DNA of 34,876 nt from Haematomicrobium sanguinis DSM 21259 (lineage in GTDB: Bacteria > Actinomycetota > Actinomycetes > Actinomycetales > Micrococcaceae), in NCBI RefSeq assembly GCF_000688395.1, contig NZ_JIAG01000019.1, positions 1 through 34,876 on the forward strand, read 5' to 3'. The position numbers and the translations under genes are program-made. Position 1 is the stretch's first letter; the number at the start of each line of letters is the position of its first letter. This document shows, in pieces, positions 29,172 through 34,876 of this stretch. The notes beneath the pieces were generated by a model. The model did no database searches, was not told the DNA's origin, and saw only the letters and a program-made list of their open reading frames with translations.

Positions 29172-30872
29172 ATGCGTTTTGCACGCACTTCCAAATTTGT
29201 CGGCGCCCTGGCCGTCTCGGCTCTCGCGCTGACCGCTTGCGGCGGTGGAAACAACACCGGCAGCGGCGACAACAACAACGCCGAGGGCGATCCCACGGCA
29301 ATCATTACGGCCTACGGTGGCGAGCCACAACGTCCGCTGATTCCCGCCGACACCGGTGAAGTCTTTGGTGGCCGCATCGTCGACCAGCTGTTCCAGGGCC
29401 TGTTCAGCTATGACCTGGAAGGCAAGCCCGTCAACGAGGTCGCCGAGTCCATCGAATCCGATGACCAGCAGACCTACACCATCAAGATCAAGGGCGACAA
29501 GAAGTTCACCAACGGTGAGCCCATCACCGCCAAGACCTTCGTGGACACCTGGAACTTTGCCGCCAACAGCAAGAACGCTCTGAACAACGCGTACTTCTTC
29601 GAGTCCATCGAAGGCTACGCCGATGTCAGCGCCACCAAGGTAGACGGCAAGACTGCCGAAGGCGAGGACAACGTTGTCCCGGCGCCCAAGGCGGAGACCA
29701 TGAGCGGTCTCAAGGTTGTCGATGACACCACGTTCACGGTGAAGCTGTCCCAGCCTGAGGCCGACTTCCCGTTGCGCCTCGGCTACTCCGCGTTCTACCC
29801 GATGCCTTCGGCAGCCCTTGCCGACCCCAAGGCGTACGGCGAGAACCCGGTGGGTAACGGCCCCTACAAGCTGGCCACCGAAACCGGCGCTTGGCAGCAC
29901 GATAAGCAGATCGACCTGGTCAAGAATGACGAATACTCCGGTCCGCGCGAAGCCAAGAACGGCGGCATCACCTTCAAGTTCTACACCGACCCGGCCCCGG
30001 CTTACGCCGATATCCAGTCGGACAATCTGGACGTGCTGGACGTAATCCCGCCGACCAACCTGCGCACCTACACTCAGGATCTGCCCGATCGCAACCTGAA
30101 CAAGCCGTACGCCGGTAACGCAACTCTGAACATCCCTTCCTACGTTGAGGGCTTTGCCTTTGATGAAGAGGGCAAGTTGCGCCGCGAGGCTCTTTCCTAC
30201 GCGATCAACCGCCAGGAAGTGACCGATGTGGTCTACCAGGGAACCCGTTTCCCGGCTAAGGACTTCACCGCTCCGACCCTGAACGGTTACAAGGAAGATA
30301 TCCCCGGTTCCGAGAAGCTCAACTTCGATGCCGACAAGGCCAAGGAATTGTGGGATCAGGCCAACCAGATCAAGCCGTGGGATGACTCCCGCAAGCTGAC
30401 CCTGGCCTACAACAGCGATGGCGGTAACAAGGAATGGATCGACGCGGTTGCCAACCAGCTGCGCACCAACCTGGGCATCAACGCCGAAGGCAAGGCCTAC
30501 CCGCAGTTCGCGTCCATGCTGGATGACCGCATGAACAAGAAGCTGGACGGCCTGGTTCGCGCCGGCTGGCAGGGTGACTACCCCTCGCTCTACAACTTCC
30601 TGGGACCGTTGCTCGCCACCGGTGCTTCCTCCAACTATGAGGAATACTCCAACCCCGAGTTCGACAAGCTCCTCAAGGAAGGCCTGGGCGCACCGAGCGT
30701 TGACGAGGCTAACGCCAAGTTCAATCAGGCTCAGGAAATCCTCTTCGAGGATCTGCCGAACCTGCCGCTGTGGTCCAACGCAGTCCAGGTCGGCTGGAGC
30801 TCCAAGGTACAGAATGTTGACACCGACTGGCGCGGTGTTGTCCTGTACAACCAAATCACCAAAACTCAGTAG
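29172..30872 (+). CDS. ABC transporter substrate-binding lipoprotein, SBP family 5 (OppA-like), operon 2
   Basis: A 566-residue peptide-type receptor. Signal peptide with lipobox LTAC, Cys23 lipidated, then a Gly/Asn-rich linker (24-38). Family blocks: GGRIVDQLFQGLFSYDLEG, YTIKIKGDKKFTNGEPITA, GNGPYKLATETGAW and RREALSYAINRQEVTDVVYQ; the C-terminal part has EILFEDLPNLPLWSN. It resembles OppA more than the first operon's receptor, so the two systems probably take different peptides. Codon use is strongly biased (Lys almost always AAG; C-ending codons), which suggests high expression. ATG follows AGGAGG. A perfect 15-base hairpin follows. Confidence 0.94.
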   Translation: MRFARTSKFVGALAVSALALTACGGGNNTGSGDNNNAEGDPTAIITAYGGEPQRPLIPADTGEVFGGRIVDQLFQGLFSYDLEGKPVNEVAESIESDDQQTYTIKIKGDKKFTNGEPITAKTFVDTWNFAANSKNALNNAYFFESIEGYADVSATKVDGKTAEGEDNVVPAPKAETMSGLKVVDDTTFTVKLSQPEADFPLRLGYSAFYPMPSAALADPKAYGENPVGNGPYKLATETGAWQHDKQIDLVKNDEYSGPREAKNGGITFKFYTDPAPAYADIQSDNLDVLDVIPPTNLRTYTQDLPDRNLNKPYAGNATLNIPSYVEGFAFDEEGKLRREALSYAINRQEVTDVVYQGTRFPAKDFTAPTLNGYKEDIPGSEKLNFDADKAKELWDQANQIKPWDDSRKLTLAYNSDGGNKEWIDAVANQLRTNLGINAEGKAYPQFASMLDDRMNKKLDGLVRAGWQGDYPSLYNFLGPLLATGASSNYEEYSNPEFDKLLKEGLGAPSVDEANAKFNQAQEILFEDLPNLPLWSNAVQVGWSSKVQNVDTDWRGVVLYNQITKTQ

Positions 30873-30881
30873 GGTCCTCGT

Positions 30882-30938
30882 CTAGAGGTCCTCTAGTGCA
30901 CTACTGTGGGGTCTGGCTCAACAGCCAGACCCCACAGT
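30882..30938 (+). terminator. Two hairpins between lipoprotein and permease genes, operon 2
   Basis: A small perfect hairpin (CTAGAGG 30882-30888, CCTCTAG 30890-30896) is followed by a large one: arms 30903-30917 and 30924-30938, 15 of 15 paired (ACTGTGGGGTCTGGC side), 6-base loop. No T-run. As in operon 1, it probably protects or partly ends the lipoprotein mRNA. Confidence 0.75.
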
Positions 30939-30970
30939 CGTGAACCCCACAATCCAAGGATTCACTTTTT

Positions 30971-31015
30971 ATGAACCCCACCTCTTCTCAGGTGCCCGGG
31001 GACGGTGATTGCTAG
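30971..31015 (+). CDS. Possible 14-residue leader peptide coupled to the permease
   Basis: ATG at 30971, with AAGGA about 10 bases upstream, starts MNPTSSQVPGDGDC. Its TAG stop (31013-31015) shares its last base with the GTG of the permease (TAGTG). The permease itself has only a weak ribosome site, so translation could be handed over from this peptide. The sequence resembles no known protein. Confidence 0.35.
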   Translation: MNPTSSQVPGDGDC

Positions 31016-31941
31016 TGCTTCGCTTCATTTTGCGCCGCCTGCTGCAAATCATTCCCGTTTTCCTCGGGGCCACTTTGCTGGTCTATTTCTTGACCTTCGC
31101 CCTTCCCGGCGACCCCATTCGTGCCCTCTTCGGCGAACGTCAGCCCTCAGATGCTGTCATCAACTCGCTGCGTGCACAGTACAACCTGGACAAGCCGTTC
31201 ATTGTCCAATATTTGTTGTTCCTGAAAAACATCTTCACCTTTAACCTCGGTGTGGATTTCACCGGACAACCCATCTCCGACATTCTCGGGAGGATCTTCC
31301 CGGTCACCGCACTCTTGGCGGTCATGGCACTCATCATCGAGTCCGTGTTCGGTATCCTCTTTGGCCTGTACGCAGGTTTGAAGAAGGGCAAGTTCTTTGA
31401 CGGAACCGTGCTATTCCTGTCGCTGATCTTGATTGCTGCCCCGGTGTTCGTGATCGGCTTCGTGTTCCAGCTGATCTTCGGTATCAATCTCGGCTGGGCG
31501 AAACCGACCGTCGGCGCGGATGTGAGCGTCTCTTCGCTCCTGCTTCCGGCGATCGTGCTCGGCGCGGTGTCCTTCGCCTACATTCTGCGCTTGACCCGCA
31601 CCTCGGTGATCGAGGCGGAAGGCGCGGACTATGTGCGCACCGCGACGGCCAAGGGCCTTAGCCGGCCACGCGTCGTATTCGTGCACATTCTGCGTAACTC
31701 GATGATCCCGGTCGTCACCTTCATCGGCGCCGACCTGGGCGCCCTGATGGGCGGCGCGATCGTCACTGAACGCATCTTTAACGTGCCCGGCGTCGGAAAC
31801 AAACTATTCTCTGCCGTGCAACTGGGCGAGGGCCCCACCGTGGTGGCAATCGTGAGCGTGCTTGTGCTCATTTTTGTGATTGCCAACCTCATTGTGGACC
31901 TTTTGTACGCCTGGCTTGACCCAAGGATTCGCTATGAGTAG
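31015..31941 (+). CDS. ABC transporter permease (OppB/DppB type), operon 2
   Basis: A 308-residue permease of normal size. The N-terminal start MLRFILRRLLQIIPVFLGAT, then ALPGDPIRALFGERQPSD, PVTALLAVMALIIESVFGIL, and the EAA loop VRTATAKGLSRPRVVFVH, then GGAIVTERIFNVPGVGNKLF. The family N-terminus fits GTG 31015 (a TTG at 31009 is the alternative). The last 8 bases overlap the second permease gene. It should pair with the OppC-type permease at 31934 to form the channel. Confidence 0.93.
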   Translation: MLRFILRRLLQIIPVFLGATLLVYFLTFALPGDPIRALFGERQPSDAVINSLRAQYNLDKPFIVQYLLFLKNIFTFNLGVDFTGQPISDILGRIFPVTALLAVMALIIESVFGILFGLYAGLKKGKFFDGTVLFLSLILIAAPVFVIGFVFQLIFGINLGWAKPTVGADVSVSSLLLPAIVLGAVSFAYILRLTRTSVIEAEGADYVRTATAKGLSRPRVVFVHILRNSMIPVVTFIGADLGALMGGAIVTERIFNVPGVGNKLFSAVQLGEGPTVVAIVSVLVLIFVIANLIVDLLYAWLDPRIRYE

Positions 31942-32875
31942 AAAAATTGAGCACTACGTAGCTCCGCTCGAAGAAACCCCGCTGGAAGCGGTGGATAGCG
32001 CGGTAACTGATGCTGCGCCGTCGAACTTCTGGCTCGAAGCGTGGCGCAACCTGCGCAAAAACCCGATGTTCATCATTTCTGCGATCCTGATTCTGTTCAT
32101 CATTTTCGTGGCCATATTCCCGCAAGTATTTACCGCCGAGGATCCGCGCGCCTGTACGCTTGGCAACTCGGTGGCCCCACCGAGTGCCGGGCACCCGCTC
32201 GGCTATACCTTCCAGGGCTGCGACATTTATGCCCAGGTGGTGTACGGTGCGCGCGCTTCGGTGCTGGTCGGTATCCTCTCCACCATTGGTGTGGTGCTGC
32301 TCGGCGGCACGCTGGGCGCGTTGGCCGGTTATTACGGCGGTTGGCTGGATTCGGTGATCGCCCGTATCGGTGACATCTTCTTTGCGCTTCCGCTTCTCTT
32401 GGGAGCACTCGTGCTTATCCAGTTGCCGTTTGTGCGTGAGAACCGCGGCGTGTGGACGGTGGTCGCGATCCTGGTGATCTTCGGCTGGCCGAACGTGGCG
32501 CGTATTACTCGCGGCGCGGTCATTTCGGTGAAGAACTCTGATTACATCACCTCGGCGAAATCGCTGGGCGTGTCCAACTTTGCCGCGTTGCTCAAGCACG
32601 TGATCCCCAACGCCATTGCGCCGGTGATCGTCATCGCGACTGTGAACCTTGGCATTTTCATTGTGGCCGAGGCGACGCTGTCCTTCCTTTCGATCGGCTT
32701 GCCGCCAGGCATCCAGTCGTGGGGACAGCAAATTTCCGACGCGCAAACCGTGATCCGCACCGATCCGCAGGTGTTGCTCTACCCGTCCATCGCGTTGAGC
32801 CTGACGGTGCTGAGCTTCATCATGCTTGGTGACGCGGTTCGCGACGCACTCGATCCGAAAGCGAGAAAACGGTGA
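31934..32875 (+). CDS. ABC transporter permease (OppC/DppC type), operon 2
   Basis: A 313-residue permease. Cytosolic N-terminus, first helix (FIISAILILFIIFVAIFPQV), the OppC motif HPLGYTFQGCDIYAQVVYGAR, and ILSTIGVVLLGGTLGALAGYY. The EAA loop is SDYITSAKSLGVSNFAALLKH, followed by the end block IMLGDAVRDALDPKARKR. The ATG at 31934 has AAGGA 7 bases upstream and overlaps the previous stop by 8 bases; an earlier in-frame start at 31880 would lie deep inside the first permease gene. The stop overlaps the ATPase GTG by 4 bases. Confidence 0.93.
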   Translation: MSRKIEHYVAPLEETPLEAVDSAVTDAAPSNFWLEAWRNLRKNPMFIISAILILFIIFVAIFPQVFTAEDPRACTLGNSVAPPSAGHPLGYTFQGCDIYAQVVYGARASVLVGILSTIGVVLLGGTLGALAGYYGGWLDSVIARIGDIFFALPLLLGALVLIQLPFVRENRGVWTVVAILVIFGWPNVARITRGAVISVKNSDYITSAKSLGVSNFAALLKHVIPNAIAPVIVIATVNLGIFIVAEATLSFLSIGLPPGIQSWGQQISDAQTVIRTDPQVLLYPSIALSLTVLSFIMLGDAVRDALDPKARKR

Positions 32876-34599
32876 GTGAAATGAATAACGAAGGCGTGTC
32901 CGTCACCCAGGTGCCCCAGGGCAGCGGTGAGGAGAAACCGCTCCTAGAAATTCGGGACCTCGAAATCACCTTCAATACTGCTGCCGGCCGCTCCAAGGGT
33001 GTGCGCAACGCGTCGCTGACCGTGATGCCGGGGCAAACCGTCGCGATTGTGGGGGAGTCGGGGTCTGGTAAGTCCACGACCGCCCTTGCCGCAATTGGAC
33101 TGTTGGCCAAGAACGGTTCGGTCACCGGCGGCCAGATTCTCTTCGACGGGGAGGACCTGACCGCCGCCGATGAGAAGCGCATTGTCGAATTGCGCGGTAA
33201 CTCGATCGGCATGGTGCCGCAGGATCCGATGTCTAACCTGAACCCGGTGTGGAAGATCGGTTTCCAAGTCAAGGAGACGCTGAAAGCTAACGGGCTTCCG
33301 GCAAGCGACGCGGATGTGGCGCAGGCGCTATCCAATGCCGGTCTGCCTGATGCGTCTCGGCGCGCCAAGCAGTACCCGCACGAGTTCTCCGGCGGTATGC
33401 GCCAGCGTGCGCTCATTGCGATCGGTCTCTCTTGTCAGCCGCGTCTGCTCATTGCAGATGAGCCGTCGTCCGCTCTCGACGTCACGGTGCAACGCCAAAT
33501 CCTGGATCACCTGGATACGATGACCACCGAATTGGGCACCGCAGTCCTCCTGATCACCCACGATCTCGGTCTTGCGGCGGAGCGTGCCGAGAAGGTGGTG
33601 GTGATGTACAAGGGGCAGGTTGTTGAGTCCGGTCCCGCGTTGGAGCTGTTGCAGAACCCGCAGCACCCGTACACGAAGCGTCTGGTTGCCTCCGCGCCAT
33701 CGCTGGCGTCCCGCCGTATTCAGGTGGCCAAGGAAGAAGGCGAGTCCGATCCGAGCGTTCTTCTCGCCCAAGGCGAGGAAGTGTCCGGGCGTGACGATGT
33801 CATCAAGGCCGAACACCTGACCAAGGTATACAAGCTTCGTGAAGGCGCGCTGGGCCGCAGCACAGACTTCAAGGCCGTCGATGACGTGTCCTTTAACGTG
33901 CAGCGCGGAACCACCACCGCGATTGTGGGCGAGTCCGGTTCGGGTAAGTCGACGATCGCGAAGATGCTGTTGAATCTGGAGGAACCCACCAGTGGCGACA
34001 TCATTTTCGACGGGGTCAACATGACCGAGCTGGACAAGAAGAAGCTGTTCACTTTCCGGCGTCGCGTGCAGCCGATCTTCCAGGACCCCTACGGTTCCTT
34101 GGACCCGATGTATAACATCTTCCGAACGATTGAAGAGCCGTTGCGGGTGCACAAGGTTGGAGACGCGAAGAGCCGCGAGGCCCGGGTGCGCGAGCTGCTG
34201 GAGCAAGTGTCGCTTCCGGCCTCGATGATGCGCCGGTTCCCGAATGAGCTCTCCGGCGGTCAGCGTCAGCGCGTGGCGATTGCCCGCGCTTTGGCGCTCA
34301 AGCCGGAAGTCCTTATCTGTGACGAGGCTGTGTCCGCACTGGACGTGCTGGTGCAAGCTCAAATCCTGCAACTCCTTGCGGAATTGCAGGGAGAATTGGG
34401 GCTCACCTACGTGTTCATCACCCACGACCTCGCCGTTGTGCGCCAGATCGCGGACAACGTGGTGGTCATGGAAAAGGGCAAGCTCGTGGAGGAGGGGACC
34501 ACGGACCAAGTGTTCGAATCTCCGCAAACCACCTACACGCAAAAGCTGCTTGACGCGATCCCCGGCGGCGATTTGGAGTTGCACTCCGAAGCGTCCTAA
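32872..34599 (+). CDS. Double-headed ABC transporter ATPase (OppD-OppF fusion), operon 2
   Basis: A 575-residue protein with two ABC domains. Domain 1: Walker A GESGSGKS (61-68), signature FSGGMRQR, Walker B LLIADEPSSALD, LITHDLG. Domain 2: Walker A GESGSGKS (353-360), QDPYGSLDPM Q-loop, LSGGQRQR, Walker B VLICDEAVSALD (Ala in place of the usual Pro, a common OppF-like variant), FITHDLAV. Oligopeptide-type C-terminal tails follow each (NPQHPYTKRLV; SPQTTYTQKLLDAIP). The GTG start overlaps the permease stop (GTGA); ATG 32881 is an alternative. Gene order SBP, permease, permease, ATPase is intact and tightly coupled from 31015 on. Confidence 0.94.
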   Translation: MSEMNNEGVSVTQVPQGSGEEKPLLEIRDLEITFNTAAGRSKGVRNASLTVMPGQTVAIVGESGSGKSTTALAAIGLLAKNGSVTGGQILFDGEDLTAADEKRIVELRGNSIGMVPQDPMSNLNPVWKIGFQVKETLKANGLPASDADVAQALSNAGLPDASRRAKQYPHEFSGGMRQRALIAIGLSCQPRLLIADEPSSALDVTVQRQILDHLDTMTTELGTAVLLITHDLGLAAERAEKVVVMYKGQVVESGPALELLQNPQHPYTKRLVASAPSLASRRIQVAKEEGESDPSVLLAQGEEVSGRDDVIKAEHLTKVYKLREGALGRSTDFKAVDDVSFNVQRGTTTAIVGESGSGKSTIAKMLLNLEEPTSGDIIFDGVNMTELDKKKLFTFRRRVQPIFQDPYGSLDPMYNIFRTIEEPLRVHKVGDAKSREARVRELLEQVSLPASMMRRFPNELSGGQRQRVAIARALALKPEVLICDEAVSALDVLVQAQILQLLAELQGELGLTYVFITHDLAVVRQIADNVVVMEKGKLVEEGTTDQVFESPQTTYTQKLLDAIPGGDLELHSEAS

Positions 34600-34607
34600 C
34601 CCACGTC

Positions 34608-34642
34608 CGCGAGTTGCCACTTATGACGCTTTTGACACCGGT
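34608..34642. repeat. Diverged arm of the palindromic repeat family beside the right IS copy
   Basis: Nine bases after the ATPase stop the sequence CGAGTTGCCACTTATG, then CGCTTTTGACACCG, follows the same pattern as the left arm and loop of the palindrome at 10772-10808 (CGAGTCGACACGTAAT, CGCTAA, CACCG). The matching right arm is not present because the IS30-family end begins at 34643, in the position of the loop. Confidence 0.5.
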
Positions 34643-34876
34643 GGTTTCAAGGGGCTAGTGCAACACGGTTTGCTTGTATTTGTTGTTCCAGTTTGACGGT
34701 TGCGCTGAGGTAATCGTGCATTCGGCGGGGTCGGATGTTGATGAGGTGTTCCGTGTTCGCGATGTCCTCGTCGCTAATGTCGTTGAAGTTGGTGCCTTTG
34801 GGGTAGAAGTCGCGGATGAGCCCGTTCGTGTTCTCGTTGCTCGGGCGCTGCCAGGGCGAGTGCGGGTCGCAGAAGT
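34643..34876 (-). mobile_element. IS30-family insertion sequence, right end (inverted copy)
   Basis: The end sequence GGTTTCAAGG onward is the reverse complement of bases 100-333. Over these 234 bases the two copies differ at one position (195 against 34781). Its transposase reads leftward. The rest of the element lies beyond the window. Confidence 0.85.
34647..34876 (-). CDS. IS30-family transposase, C-terminal part (partial, second copy)
   Basis: The last 76 codons of the same transposase as at the left window end, read on the minus strand to a TGA at 34647-34649. It begins within CDPHSPWQRPSNENTNGL and ends QANRVALAP. It has Asp where the left copy has Asn (FNDISDED versus FNNISDED). The single difference shows these are two real copies and not one repeat read twice. 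Confidence 0.9.
   Translation of the reverse strand, partial: FCDPHSPWQRPSNENTNGLIRDFYPKGTNFNDISDEDIANTEHLINIRPRRMHDYLSATVKLEQQIQANRVALAP

Noticed and set aside
29154-30854. 566-codon open frame on the minus strand opposite the second lipoprotein gene
   Set aside because: Its length mirrors the real gene; it has no recognisable domain and arises from strong codon bias (few TTA/CTA/TCA complements). The plus-strand SBP with lipobox is clearly the gene.
33328-34620. 430-codon minus-strand frame opposite the second ATPase
   Set aside because: Shadow of the Walker and signature motifs on the plus strand; no family features.
1-34876. CRISPR array, tRNA or rRNA genes
   Set aside because: No regularly spaced direct repeats and no cloverleaf or ribosomal RNA sequence were seen on either strand.

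Overview
This window looks like chromosomal DNA of a high-GC Gram-positive bacterium (Actinomycetota). Pointers are a DUF2510 small protein, a bPH_6-type PH-domain protein, an Imm5-like immunity protein, many GTG/TTG starts, and several genes whose start lies 6-8 bases after a TANNNT box (leaderless mRNA style). The genus cannot be fixed from the sequence alone. No rRNA, tRNA or CRISPR array was seen.

Both ends lie inside copies of one IS30-family insertion sequence. The copies point inward in opposite orientation, and over the 234 bases visible in both they differ at one base. Each copy abuts an arm of a palindromic intergenic repeat; an intact free copy of that repeat lies at 10772-10834.

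Layout. (a) 549-3854: housekeeping genes (FMN reductase, RmuC, YchF). (b) 3855-10200: accessory and defence-like region. It starts exactly at the ychF stop codon with a DUF262/DUF1524 (GmrSD-like) protein and a small putative PD-(D/E)XK nuclease. The nuclease gene ends in a near copy of the ychF 3' end. Next come a HigBA pair with a broken toxin, a P-loop kinase, a tyrosine phosphatase, an intact VapBC-type pair, a DUF2510-DUF4177 protein, a truncated FitA-like antitoxin and a broken P-loop kinase gene. (c) 10235-16391: an Imm5-like protein, an O-methyltransferase, a VOC protein, then a compact aromatic-catabolism operon (extradiol dioxygenase, FAH-family hydrolase, FAD phenol-type hydroxylase) read leftward, with a divergent GntR/FCD regulator and a palindromic operator between them. 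(d) 16434-21753: a decayed Phd/PIN toxin-antitoxin pair, SRPBCC, GNAT, DinB-like, SDR, a Nudix-GNAT fusion and an LssY_C membrane protein. (e) 21921-34599: two complete peptide-type ABC import operons in tandem, each coding a lipoprotein, two permeases and one double-headed ATPase. Each has a strong hairpin between the lipoprotein and first permease genes. The first operon carries an oversized permease and an antisense PH-domain gene inside it.

Functionally, the right third is dedicated to oligopeptide or related solute uptake, the middle to a small phenolic meta-cleavage route, and the left third to defence and addiction genes in various stages of decay. The most unusual observations are the ychF 3'-end repeats around the DUF262 and nuclease genes, the link between IS30 copies and the palindrome family, and the several toxin-antitoxin ruins.
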